DNA of 50,855 nucleotides from CAZDDI01 sp964504195. Its GTDB lineage: Bacteria > Chloroflexota > Anaerolineae > B4-G1 > SLSP01. The notes below the pieces were generated by a model, which worked only from the letters and a program-made list of their open reading frames with translations, had not been told where the DNA came from and searched no databases. Within the stretch, counting starts at the first letter, position 1; each line of letters opens with the position of its first letter. The position numbers and the translations under genes are program-made. The stretch is taken from contig CAZDDI010000027.1 of the NCBI GenBank assembly GCA_964504195.1, positions 1-50,855 of the forward strand, given 5' to 3'. Positions 1 to 7,967 of this stretch are shown here, piece by piece.

Positions 1-12
1 CCTATCCCCCTG

Positions 13-142
13 CCCCCTTTCCCCCGCAAGCGGGGGAAAGGGGGGATTTTTTTTGCGGGTTTTTGGGGCGGCGGCAAAGCCGCCGCCCCAAAAACCCGTT
101 GTTTTCTCCCCTCCCCGCGCCGCACAGCGGCGTGGGGAGGGG
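13..142. repeat. Three consecutive GC-rich hairpins
   Basis: Three inverted repeats stand end to end. The first pairs 13-27 with 30-44 (C5T3C5GC against its complement, 2-nt loop). The second pairs 56-75 with 79-98, a perfect 20-bp stem closed by AAA. The third pairs 108-123 with 127-142 with one G/T wobble and an ACA loop. The rest of the gap to 228 is AT-rich, and I see no gene in it. The array lies downstream of the minus-strand gene ending at 229 and may act as a terminator or as a repeat element. Confidence 0.8.
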
Positions 143-228
143 GCAAGGGGGTGGGGTAAAATTCTCAACTTGCAAATAGTTTTATTTCCGGTTTATTTTC
201 TTAATTTTCATAATCCTGTGCTACTGGT

Positions 229-903
229 CTAGGTTTTCCCCAACGTAAACGCCAGCGCGCAATCTGCAGTGCGTTCTAGCGCACCACCGAGCTGCGTTAG
301 AATCCGCAGCACCAGCGCGGAAGGTTGTGCTTGGCGGAGGCACTCACGCACGGTCTGATCGCCGTTCTCGATGCGCACCCAGAAGCGCCCGCCGGTAGTG
401 GTGGCCTCACCGCCTAGCGCGAGATGCGCACCATCGCCGGCGATCCACAGAGTTTCGCTGATGAGTGTGTACCAGACCTCCTCAATCCACGGTGCGTAGC
501 CGTTCACTGCGGGCCAAATTTCCACAGTGCTTACCTGCGCGTTTTTGCGTTCGACGATGTACCGCAAGCGGCCCAGTGCTTCGGCGACTACCGCGCCCAT
601 CTCCAGCGGCTCGTTACGGGGTTGGTGCTCATCGCGCACATGCACCTGAAGCAATAGCTCATCAATCGTCCCGTTCATCTCCTGCCCGGCATCAAAGATA
701 ATGCGCAGGTACTTTTCCACCTCCGCCGGCTCCAGTGTGAGCCATGTTTTGGTCAGCCAGTCGGAAAAGCCGAGAATGAGGGAAAGTGAGCGTTTGAGCT
801 GATGCACGGCCGTGTATGTAGCGTGGTTCACGTCGCCATAGATGCGCTCGAGATCGGTCAATTGCTCGCGTAACTGTTGTAATTCCTGATCTGTCGTATT
901 CAT
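229..903 (-). CDS. Degenerate histidine-kinase-like protein (DHp domain, weak ATPase domain)
   Basis: This 224-residue cytoplasmic protein begins with a short coiled-coil-like segment. It then has a DHp/HisKA-like helix with a candidate phospho-accepting His34 in AVHQLKRSLSLILGFSDWL. The C-terminal half has the spacing of a HATPase domain, but the usual N-box (NLxxNA) is replaced by LISETLWIAG and no GxGxGL box is visible, so ATP binding is doubtful. There is no sensor domain and no adjacent receiver. The ATG at 903 has an AGGGAG ribosome site upstream. It could be a phosphotransfer or scaffold protein, or a decaying kinase. The DHp call is reasonably supported; the function is inferred. Confidence 0.6.
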   Translation of the reverse strand: MNTTDQELQQLREQLTDLERIYGDVNHATYTAVHQLKRSLSLILGFSDWLTKTWLTLEPAEVEKYLRIIFDAGQEMNGTIDELLLQVHVRDEHQPRNEPLEMGAVVAEALGRLRYIVERKNAQVSTVEIWPAVNGYAPWIEEVWYTLISETLWIAGDGAHLALGGEATTTGGRFWVRIENGDQTVRECLRQAQPSALVLRILTQLGGALERTADCALAFTLGKT

Positions 904-960
904 GCCGTCTCCCTTGAAAATCTCAAATTAACGAATCTCAAATCAACACACACTCCCGTC

Positions 961-1016
961 GCGGATCGCCAGATCCGCTCTGAGCAGCCTGGCTCGAAGG
1001 GGAACGCCAGTTCCCC
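961..1016. repeat. Twin hairpins with identical GCCA loops
   Basis: GCGGATC-GCCA-GATCCGC (961-978) and GGGGAAC-GCCA-GTTCCCC (999-1016) have different 7-bp stems around the same four-base loop. An inverted, diverged copy of the 960-995 stretch occurs at 30007-30044, so this is a dispersed repeat rather than a single terminator. Confidence 0.7.
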
Positions 1017-1092
1017 AGATTTTCATTAGCGGGGCTGTACCGCAAGTTTGGGCACACTCCCTAGAAAATCTGCAAAACACTTGTAGATTTTT

Positions 1093-1159
1093 GCCACGAA
1101 TTCACTCGAATTAACACGAAAACAATAAGAAATTCGTAAAATTCATGCTAATTCGTGGC
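1093..1159. repeat. CACGAATT-type inverted repeat
   Basis: The ends GCCACGAATT (1093-1102) and AATTCGTGGC (1150-1159) are perfect inverted copies. The interior repeats the same theme (TCGAATTAACACGAAA, AAATTCGT, AATTC), so the element is a tandem of a short word followed by its inverted copy. It lies between the convergent-side end of the Elp3 gene (1221) and the start of the kinase-like gene (903). Confidence 0.7.
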
Positions 1160-1220
1160 TAAAACTGAATGCGCTTGGAAAATGTACGGTAGACAAAAAA
1201 TTATTTACGTAGAATTTTCG

Positions 1221-2909
1221 TCAGTTCGCTCTCAAATCGCGGATGAGATACAATTCGCCCCTGGTAAATCCTCGCTCGCGGTAGTATTCTCGTGTGCCTA
1301 CGGCAGCAATCACGGCCAGCTCGCGGAAACCGGCCTTGCGCGCCAGATCAGCAGCCATTTCCAGCAGTTGCGTTCCCAAGCCGCGATGCTGCACCCCCTC
1401 ATCACGCTCACCGAGCGTTTGCGCCGGGCCATAGACATGCACCTCGCGGATCATGGCTGCCTCGCGGATTTCGGGGATGGGGATTTCGGCCTCAGCGCGG
1501 GGAGCGTGAGGAAGCGATAAGCGCAAAAAGCCAGCTAGTCGAGAAGTCGGTAGTAGCGTAGTCGAAAAATCAGACAGAGCAAGATCACCATCCATGAGGA
1601 ATTGCAGAAAATGCTCTTCGGTAGCATCGGTTGTGTAAACTACATCCTCCAAGCGCAAGCTTACCGCTTGGGGCTTGGGGCTTGCGGCTTGCGAATTGTT
1701 GCTGGTCGCGCGCACCTCCCGGCAACGAATACACTGGCATGCTAACCTGCGCTCAGCCATGCGCTGCTGCACAATCTGTCGTAGATTGCTCTTGGTGGTC
1801 CCTTCAACGATGTAATCGGCGGGAATATCGCGCATCAGCCGGTTGACCCGGCTATAGGGTGGAATCAGCTGTTTGACCTGGATCAGCAGCTCGATCAACG
1901 CTTCTTCCGTGTATGCCGCATACTGCCCGGCCTGCCACAAGTCGTAAAGTTCGGTGCCTTCGAGCAGCGCGCACGGGTAGATTTTGAGCTCGTCGGGATG
2001 CAAGGCCGAATCGCTCCAGAACCGGGCGAAGTCGCTCAGGTCACTCTCAAGCGTAGCCCCGTAGAGATTAGGCATCCAATGCGCAACAATCTTGAACCCG
2101 GCCAGTCGTAGCCGACGGATGGCGCGGCGCGTGTCGCTGGAGGTATGACCGCGTTTGTTCAACGCCAGAATGCGGTCATCATTGCTCTGGACACCGAGCT
2201 GCACTTTCGTCACCCCCTGGCGGCGCAAGCGGGCGATTTCCTCCGGCGTCACCCAATCGGGCCGGGTCTCGATGACCAGTCCCACGTTGCGATGGGACGC
2301 GGTCTCATTACGGAGCAGTGCCTCGGCCAGTGTGGGCGCTTCCGATCCGTTCAGCGCATCAAAACAGCGGCGCAAAAATGTTTCTTGATAGTCCGGCGGA
2401 TAGTAGGACCACGTTCCACCGAGGATGAGCAGTTCAATCTTGTCAGTAGCGTGCCCTAAGGCTTCGAGTGACTCGATGCGGCCCGCCGTTTGTGCGAAGG
2501 GATCGTACCCATACTGGATCGCACGCAGCACACCCGGCTCGCCGTCGAGATAACTTTTGGGAGCCGCGTCCTGATGGGGGCAGAACAGACACTCGCCAGG
2601 GCAGGCGTAGGGTGCGGTCAGCACAGCGACCGGCGCGACGCCTGAGACCGTGCGCACGGGTCGTCCACGCAGGCGGCGCTCCAGGAGGGGGTCATGGGGA
2701 TAGTCACCGTGCTCCACCAGCACGCGGTACGCGCCGAGCAGCTGCGATTTAGCATACGTACCGGTCGGCGAGGGATGGGCACGTAAGAGCGCCGCAATAT
2801 CGGTAGTTTCCTCCGGCAAAGCGCGTAGCGCATCGAGCAGTGCCAGCACTTGCGCGTAGGTTTCAGGATGTTCCAGATTCAAAGGTTGTGGTACGCCGCG
2901 TTTAGTCAT
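1221..2909 (-). CDS. Elp3-family radical SAM / GNAT protein (tRNA U34 carboxymethylation type)
   Basis: The 562-residue protein has the two-domain Elp3 architecture. The N-terminal radical SAM barrel has the cluster motif CPGECLFC (Cys103, Cys107, Cys110). A CQCIRC segment near residue 400 resembles the metal-binding site of the family. The C-terminal GNAT domain has the acetyl-CoA loop HRGLGTQLL and ends EYYRERGFTRGELYLIRDL. Elp3 proteins modify wobble uridine in tRNA using acetyl-CoA and SAM. Residues 404-417 (SQAASPKPQA) are a low-complexity insertion encoded by GCAAGC-type repeats. The ATG at 2909 has no Shine-Dalgarno site, but TATAAT lies 6 nt upstream, so the mRNA may be leaderless. 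The family call is firm. Confidence 0.9.
   Translation of the reverse strand: MTKRGVPQPLNLEHPETYAQVLALLDALRALPEETTDIAALLRAHPSPTGTYAKSQLLGAYRVLVEHGDYPHDPLLERRLRGRPVRTVSGVAPVAVLTAPYACPGECLFCPHQDAAPKSYLDGEPGVLRAIQYGYDPFAQTAGRIESLEALGHATDKIELLILGGTWSYYPPDYQETFLRRCFDALNGSEAPTLAEALLRNETASHRNVGLVIETRPDWVTPEEIARLRRQGVTKVQLGVQSNDDRILALNKRGHTSSDTRRAIRRLRLAGFKIVAHWMPNLYGATLESDLSDFARFWSDSALHPDELKIYPCALLEGTELYDLWQAGQYAAYTEEALIELLIQVKQLIPPYSRVNRLMRDIPADYIVEGTTKSNLRQIVQQRMAERRLACQCIRCREVRATSNNSQAASPKPQAVSLRLEDVVYTTDATEEHFLQFLMDGDLALSDFSTTLLPTSRLAGFLRLSLPHAPRAEAEIPIPEIREAAMIREVHVYGPAQTLGERDEGVQHRGLGTQLLEMAADLARKAGFRELAVIAAVGTREYYRERGFTRGELYLIRDLRAN
1657..1697. repeat. GCAAGC-type repeat inside the Elp3 reading frame
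   Basis: On the coding strand this stretch iterates GCAAGCCGCAAGCCCCAAGC-like words and encodes a SQAASPKPQA linker between the radical SAM and GNAT domains. The same word type builds the repeat tail of the gene ending at 36419. Confidence 0.6.
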
Positions 2910-2915
2910 GTAGCT

Positions 2916-2944
2916 ATTATACAGGATGAAACGTGAAACGTGAA
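2916..2944 (-). promoter_or_regulatory. Probable promoter of the Elp3 gene, start-proximal
   Basis: On the minus strand TATAAT (2921-2916) is preceded at 17 nt by TTCACG (2944-2939). The -10 box ends 6 nt before the ATG, which puts the predicted transcript start at or next to the start codon. The -35-like hexamer is contributed by an AAACGTGAAACGTGAA repeat. Confidence 0.5.
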
Positions 2945-3017
2945 GGCGTATTGCGTATTTCCTATTGCGTGCTACAAATAGCCTATCGGGACTACAAAAT
3001 AAGGACTACGCAATACG
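2927..3017. repeat. ACGTGAA tandem plus TACGCAAT-type inverted repeat
   Basis: AAACGTGAAACGTGAA (from about 2929) is followed by an inverted repeat, CGTATTGCGTA (2947-2957) with TACGCAATACG (3007-3017). The interior contains further partial copies. It fills the gap between the divergent Elp3 and methyltransferase genes. Confidence 0.7.
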
Positions 3018-3030
3018 TTCAGGATTTTTT

Positions 3031-3747
3031 ATGCAAGAGACAACTCTCGAATTACTCAACACGCTCAACCGCGACTTCTACGATACCTTCGCGCAAGCTT
3101 TTGCCGATTCGCGCGCGCCGTCTGAGCCGGGGCTAACCCGTTATCTGGCAGAGGCCATGCCGGGAGCGCGGGTGCTCGATTTAGGCTGCGGCATGGGGCG
3201 GATTGCGCTGCTGCTGCCGCAAGGCTGCGTTTATACAGGCGTGGATTTTTCGGAAGCGCTGCTCACTACCGCCCGTGAGCGCGCAACAGAAGCCGGCGTA
3301 GTGGCGACATTCATCGCAGCGGATTTGACCGCGCCAGACTGGGCCTCCTCAACCGCCCCACCCTACGATTGGATCATCCTCCGCGCAGTGTTGCATCACA
3401 TCCCTGGCTATGCCCAGCGATTGCGCATCGTGCAAGAAGCAACGACATTACTCGCACCGGGCGGCAGCTTACTCTTGGCAAACTGGCAATTCCTCTCGAT
3501 AGCGCGTCTGCGGCGGCGTCTCCAGCCGTGGAGCGAGATTGGACTAACCGAAGCGGATGTGGAACCGGGGGATTACTTGCTCGACTGGCAGCGCGAGGGG
3601 CGTGGCCTGCGCTATGTGCATCTGGTGGATGAAAGCGAAACGCGCCGCCTGGCAGATGCGGCCGGGCTAACCATCGCCGCTATGACGCTGGCCGACGGAC
3701 ACGAGAATAAACTCACACTGTATGCACTGTTGCGAGAGACAGGATGA
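3031..3747 (+). CDS. Class I SAM-dependent methyltransferase
   Basis: This 238-residue protein has the SAM-binding glycine loop VLDLGCGMGRIALLL near residue 45, an acidic residue at the end of the next strand (YTGVDFSEALL) and a motif II-like DWIILRAVLHHI. The fold is the Methyltransf_11/25 type, and the substrate cannot be read from sequence. I chose ATG 3031 because AGGA lies 6 nt upstream. An upstream in-frame start at 2965 would translate the repeat element. It ends 20 nt before the MEDS kinase and is probably co-transcribed with it, which hints at a role linked to that sensor. Confidence 0.85.
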   Translation: MQETTLELLNTLNRDFYDTFAQAFADSRAPSEPGLTRYLAEAMPGARVLDLGCGMGRIALLLPQGCVYTGVDFSEALLTTARERATEAGVVATFIAADLTAPDWASSTAPPYDWIILRAVLHHIPGYAQRLRIVQEATTLLAPGGSLLLANWQFLSIARLRRRLQPWSEIGLTEADVEPGDYLLDWQREGRGLRYVHLVDESETRRLADAAGLTIAAMTLADGHENKLTLYALLRETG

Positions 3748-3767
3748 GGGGGTAAGGGAGTGAGAGG

Positions 3768-5924
3768 GTGAGTGATAAAGACATACGCTTTCTCGCTGAC
3801 TCGCTGATTCGTATGAACACTATGCACTGGGATATTACACACTTACAACCGGGCGATCATCTGTGTTATTTCTACGACACAGATAAAGAGCACGCCGCTG
3901 TCTTCACGCCGTTTTTCAAGCACGCTTTGGGGCGTAACGAGCAGGTTATTTACCTGTGCGATACGCATCCTGGGGATGTCATCGAGCGCTACATCACGGT
4001 GGCGGGCTATGATATGGACATACTGCGCCGCAACGGGCAATTGGTGTTGACCAACCGGATTGCGCTGGGCCTGGCCGACCGCGAGTCATTGACCCGCTGG
4101 CTCGCGGCGCAACTTGCGCACATCAACGGGCGCTGCTGGATCGCCTGCGAGCTCGATTGGACGCTCAACGACATCAACAGTCCTGTACAAATGGGCGATT
4201 ACGAGCACTGGTTAGAGGCTACGTTCCACGCCATTACGCACACCAGTCTAGCGCAATACAACCGGCTGCTTTCCCCGCCTGGGCTGCTATTGGAATTGCT
4301 CAACGCCCATCCGCAAGTACTGGTGGGGCAGACTTTGCACATCCACCCGCGCGCCGATCTGACCCAGCTGTATCCGGTCACATTGCAACAATGGCTCGAC
4401 ACACTGGCAGAACGCAAACGCACACAAGAAGCACTGCAAGAGTCCTTATACTTTTTGCAAGTCCTGATAGATGCAATCCCTCTGCCGATTTTTTACAAGG
4501 ACATGCAAGGGCGGTATCGGGGCTGCAATACAGCGTTTGAAACGATGATGGGTGTCAAGCGGGGGGAGATCGTTGGGAAATGCGTCTACGACCTCTCGCC
4601 TCAAGAATTGGCCGACATTTACTTCGCCAGGGACGCGGAACTTTACACACAACTGGGCGTGCAGGTGTACGAATCACAAGTGTACTACGCAGATGGGACA
4701 TTCCATGATGTGATTTTTAACAAAGCGACGTTTACCACATTGGACGGTTCCCCAGCCGGCATGGTTGGAGTCGTCATAGACATCAGCGAACGGCGGCGTG
4801 TGGAAGAAGCACTACGCCAATCAGAGATGCGTTACCGCCTGGTTTCGGAGTTGACCTCTGATTTTGCTTATGCGATGCACATTACAGCACAAGGACACTG
4901 GGATTTTGATTGGGTCACAGATGCTTTTAAGCAGGTCACAGGTTACGCACCCGATGAAATCACTGAAATCAAACATTGGCACACCATCGTTCATCCTGAT
5001 GACCTGGAGGCCTACGTTGCGATGGTTGAAACACTCCTGCGTGGTGAAGTGCTAGAAACGGACTTACGTATTACTGCCAAAAACGGTGAGTTACGCTGGT
5101 TGCGTGCACGTGGGCGACCGGTATGGGATAAAGATCAGACTCAAGTCACACACATTTACGGTACGGTACGCGATATTACCGAGCGCAAACAAATGGAGCA
5201 ATACCTCTTGCGCACTGAACGCTTGGCAGCGATGGGCCGTCTGGCTGCGGCGTTGGCGCACGAGATTAACAATCCGTTGCAAGCATTGCAGAACAACCTG
5301 GAACTCGCTCTGGATTTTCCCATCACCGAGGAAGAGCGCCGCCAGCATTTGGAAACTGTGCGCGGGGAGATCGAACGCTTGATGAGCCTTAGTCGGCGGG
5401 TCCTGGATTTGGCGCGGCCACCGCAACTGGAAATGACTCACGCGGGGCCAATAGCGCTCCTCGATATAATTCGCCACGCACTCACACTCTATCATAAGGA
5501 AATGCAACAACAGCAGATAGCGGTGCAGTTAGATTTTCCTGATGACCTTCCACAAGTGCGGGGGGCACGGGATTGGTTGACCCAGATATGCCTGAATCTC
5601 ATTCTCAATGCTATCGAAGCAATGCCGAACGGCGGCACATTGACCATCACGGCCAGCGCGAGCCGCAAACAAAAGTGGGTGGAACTGGCGTTTTGCGACA
5701 CGGGATCGGGTATTCTGCCGGAAGCACTGGAGATGATTTTCGAACCGTTTTACACGACTAAGCCGCAGGGGACGGGGATGGGGTTGCCGATTTGTCATAA
5801 TTTGACGCAACAGTTGGGTGGCACAATGCGTGTGCGTAATGAACCCGATTGTGGTGCATGTTTCTACGTCACCTTGCCGGCCATTCGCCCCGCAAAAAAG
5901 AGAGCTCCCCATGCAAATGTCTGA
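3768..5924 (+). CDS. MEDS-PAS-PAS hybrid sensor histidine kinase
   Basis: The 718-residue protein starts with a MEDS domain (DcmR-type sensory domain, about residues 18-190; PGDHLCYFYDTD with Cys33). Two PAS domains follow (about 225-345 and 355-480, each ending in a DISERR/DITERK hinge). Then come a HisKA domain with His498 in LAHEINNPLQ and a HATPase with Asn614 in LNAIEAMPNGG, DTGSGI and GTGMGLPI. There are no transmembrane segments, so it senses a cytoplasmic signal. The GTG at 3768 has GGAG about 8 nt upstream. ATG codons at 3813 or 3822, just before the MEDS domain, are alternatives. Its end overlaps the response regulator gene by 14 nt, and the two form a cognate two-component pair. 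Confidence 0.9.
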   Translation: MSDKDIRFLADSLIRMNTMHWDITHLQPGDHLCYFYDTDKEHAAVFTPFFKHALGRNEQVIYLCDTHPGDVIERYITVAGYDMDILRRNGQLVLTNRIALGLADRESLTRWLAAQLAHINGRCWIACELDWTLNDINSPVQMGDYEHWLEATFHAITHTSLAQYNRLLSPPGLLLELLNAHPQVLVGQTLHIHPRADLTQLYPVTLQQWLDTLAERKRTQEALQESLYFLQVLIDAIPLPIFYKDMQGRYRGCNTAFETMMGVKRGEIVGKCVYDLSPQELADIYFARDAELYTQLGVQVYESQVYYADGTFHDVIFNKATFTTLDGSPAGMVGVVIDISERRRVEEALRQSEMRYRLVSELTSDFAYAMHITAQGHWDFDWVTDAFKQVTGYAPDEITEIKHWHTIVHPDDLEAYVAMVETLLRGEVLETDLRITAKNGELRWLRARGRPVWDKDQTQVTHIYGTVRDITERKQMEQYLLRTERLAAMGRLAAALAHEINNPLQALQNNLELALDFPITEEERRQHLETVRGEIERLMSLSRRVLDLARPPQLEMTHAGPIALLDIIRHALTLYHKEMQQQQIAVQLDFPDDLPQVRGARDWLTQICLNLILNAIEAMPNGGTLTITASASRKQKWVELAFCDTGSGILPEALEMIFEPFYTTKPQGTGMGLPICHNLTQQLGGTMRVRNEPDCGACFYVTLPAIRPAKKRAPHANV

Positions 5925-6657
5925 ATTGAAGCCGCGTGCCCGCGTGCTGGTGGTGGATGATGAAGATGCCGCCCGGCGTGCTCTGGCAAAAGGATTACGT
6001 TTGTTAGGGTATCAAGCCGACGAGGCAGCTTCAGGGGCGGCTGCGCTACGCACGCTCGCGGCGCAGCCCTATGACGCGCTCTTGCTCGATTTGCGGATGC
6101 CTGGCATAGATGGCGTTGCTGTGATGCAGCACACGCGCGAGCATTACGCAGATTTAATTGTCATTATTCTCACCGCGTATGCAACTACTGAAAGCGCCAT
6201 CGCCGCCGTGCGCGCTGGGGCCAGTGACTATCTTATCAAGCCATGTAGTATTCGCCAGGTAGAGGCAACGCTGGCTCGAACGCTCTCAGAGTATCTTCCA
6301 CGCCAGTCGTCCCCCCCACCCTCGCCAAAGACTAACATACATAGCGGCCCAGTCACGCTCGATCTGGAAACCGGTAACGTGACAGTAGATTTGCCGGCTT
6401 TAGCGTATCACCATCAAGACACGCTCACCGCACATGAAACTGCACTGTTAGCCTATTTGCTTGCCCGGCCACAGCAGATTTGTACCTGCCGTACGCTGGT
6501 TCACGCGGCACTGGATTATCATGACCTGACCGAAATCGAAGCCCAGCAGATTGTCCGCCCACATATATGCCGGCTGCGCACCAAAATCGAGCCACCCGAG
6601 CCTGCGCCGCGTCTGATCCAAACTATACGGGGCAAAGGCTATAGCTTTTCCCCGTAA
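5911..6657 (+). CDS. Response regulator, receiver plus OmpR-type winged helix
   Basis: The 248-residue protein has a receiver domain with the acidic pair in LVVDDED, phospho-acceptor Asp60 in LLLDLRMPG, the Thr of IILTAYAT and Lys110 in YLIKPC. A C-terminal winged-helix DNA-binding domain (about 145-248) ends in the typical LIQTIRGKGYSF. An upstream in-frame start would run into the kinase frame, so I chose ATG 5911, with GAGAG upstream. It overlaps the kinase gene and is presumably phosphorylated by it. The convergent ABC exporter next door is the obvious candidate target, but no operator was identified. Confidence 0.9.
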   Translation: MQMSELKPRARVLVVDDEDAARRALAKGLRLLGYQADEAASGAAALRTLAAQPYDALLLDLRMPGIDGVAVMQHTREHYADLIVIILTAYATTESAIAAVRAGASDYLIKPCSIRQVEATLARTLSEYLPRQSSPPPSPKTNIHSGPVTLDLETGNVTVDLPALAYHHQDTLTAHETALLAYLLARPQQICTCRTLVHAALDYHDLTEIEAQQIVRPHICRLRTKIEPPEPAPRLIQTIRGKGYSFSP

Positions 6658-6692
6658 AACACCCCCTTTCATGCCGCAAAGGGGGTGTTTTA
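6655..6692. terminator. Bidirectional terminator hairpin
   Basis: A perfect 15-bp stem, TAAAACACCCCCTTT (6655-6669) with AAAGGGGGTGTTTTA (6678-6692) and an 8-nt loop, begins at the stop codon of the response regulator. It has a run of A on one side and T on the other, so it can serve both that gene and the convergent exporter operon. Confidence 0.85.
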
Positions 6693-6749
6693 CGGATATG
6701 AATCCTTACGTAAATTGGGCGTTCTTTGCGATAGTAGACTCAGACGTTC

Positions 6750-7931
6750 TTAATCAACCTGAATTTTTACCATTGTTGTCATGCCCCAACGTAATCGAGT
6801 GTCAGTTTCGCTCAATTGAATGATGACAGTGTACACCACATCGCCAAGGTAGTTCTGGGATTCCAACGCAATGGCGCTCACCATACCATTGAACTGCTGT
6901 CCCGGCAGCGCATCTACTGTCACTGCCACCGGTTGGCCGATTTGCACTTTCGCCACGTTCAACTCGGTCAAGTCCACCGTGCGTACTTGCAGCTGCGCCA
7001 GGGTTGCCAGCGTAAGCACAGCCTGCCCTGGCGCGATCATCTCACCCGCATTGATGTTGATTTTCGTCACTATCCCGGCGAAGGGCGCGCGCAAGACCGC
7101 CCGGTTCAGGCTATCACGCGCTTCTTCCAGAGTCAGCTCTGCGCTTCGCACATCCAATTCGGCCATAGCTAGTGTCTGTGCATCGCTGCCTTCCAACAAG
7201 TGCGCCAATCGCGTCTGCGCTTCCTGATAGTTTAATTGTGCCCGCAATAGTTCAGTGCGGTCTGCCAAGAGTTGAAAATTTCCCCCTTGCTGCACTCGCT
7301 CCAGATTCAGGCGGGCATCATCTAATTGTTCTTGCGCCTCGTTGACAAACCAATAGTCAGGCTGTTCTCCCGATTGGTACAGCCGCAAGGCAGTCTCATA
7401 AGCATGGCGGCGATCATCATAAACCCGTTGAGCATCTTGCAAGGCTTCATTGCGTAGCACACTGTTATCAGTCGTGGCAACACCACTTTGCGCTAAGCGG
7501 ATAGCTGCGGCTGCCTGGCTTACTGCGTTTTCAGCTTGCTGAATAGCCACCTCATCAGGAGGTTTCTGCAATTGCAGTAGTCGGAGCTCAGCTTGTGCTA
7601 GGGCGAGTTCGGCTCGTGCCAGGGCACGTTCCAAATCGCTGGTTCCCAGGCGCACCAATACATCCCCGGCAACAACCGTAGCGCCCTCTGCCACCAATAC
7701 TTCGGCCACGTTACCGGACATTTCAAAGGTCAAACTGCTCCAGCGCTCCGGCTCGAGCGTGCCCTCTGCCGCAATAGTGCTGGTATCCGAAGTCACTACC
7801 GGGATTTGAGCAGCTTCGGCTGTAGTTGCCACCTGACCATTGCACCCGGCTAACGCCGCGCTTACCAACAAAAGCAACCCCACTACCCCTAATTTGATGT
7901 TAACTTTAGACCCTGATTTATTAATTGTCAT
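6750..7931 (-). CDS. HlyD/MacA-type periplasmic adaptor lipoprotein of ABC exporter
   Basis: The 393-residue protein has an N-terminal signal with the lipobox LAGC (Cys30), so it is probably an anchored lipoprotein. A biotinyl-lipoyl-like half-site (WSSLTFEMSGNVAEVLVAEGATV) follows, then a long alanine- and glutamine-rich coiled coil (about 100-255). The second lipoyl half (LRAPFAGIVTKININAGEMI) and beta-barrel regions come after it. This is the membrane-fusion protein layout of MacA/HlyD. ATG 7931 has GGAGG upstream. It is the last gene of a three-gene operon with the permease and ATPase. In a possibly monoderm-like Chloroflexota cell it would act at the outer face of the membrane. The substrate is unknown. 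Confidence 0.88.
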   Translation of the reverse strand: MTINKSGSKVNIKLGVVGLLLLVSAALAGCNGQVATTAEAAQIPVVTSDTSTIAAEGTLEPERWSSLTFEMSGNVAEVLVAEGATVVAGDVLVRLGTSDLERALARAELALAQAELRLLQLQKPPDEVAIQQAENAVSQAAAAIRLAQSGVATTDNSVLRNEALQDAQRVYDDRRHAYETALRLYQSGEQPDYWFVNEAQEQLDDARLNLERVQQGGNFQLLADRTELLRAQLNYQEAQTRLAHLLEGSDAQTLAMAELDVRSAELTLEEARDSLNRAVLRAPFAGIVTKININAGEMIAPGQAVLTLATLAQLQVRTVDLTELNVAKVQIGQPVAVTVDALPGQQFNGMVSAIALESQNYLGDVVYTVIIQLSETDTRLRWGMTTMVKIQVD

Positions 7932-7967
7932 TGCATCCTCCTTGAAAACGATTTTTGAAAGAGCCGG

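Larger units (their letters stand above)
904..1220. other. Intergenic region made largely of palindromic repeats
   Basis: I see no credible gene in this 317-bp gap. It holds two small hairpins with identical GCCA loops (961-978 and 999-1016) and a 67-bp CACGAATT-type inverted repeat (1093-1159). The promoter of the kinase-like gene that starts at 903 should lie here, but I could not place it. Confidence 0.6.

Noticed and set aside
904..1220. Search for tRNA or other structured RNA in the gaps
   Set aside because: I looked at this gap and at 11093-11432, 21037-21338, 45952-46206 and 50491-50855 for cloverleaf or known riboswitch cores and found only simple hairpins.
1155..1520. 121-codon plus-strand frame
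   Set aside because: Its start lies in a palindromic repeat and the rest is antisense to the GNAT end of Elp3.
2965..3030. N-terminal extension of the methyltransferase
   Set aside because: It would translate an intergenic repeat. ATG 3031 has a spaced AGGA and begins the family-like sequence.
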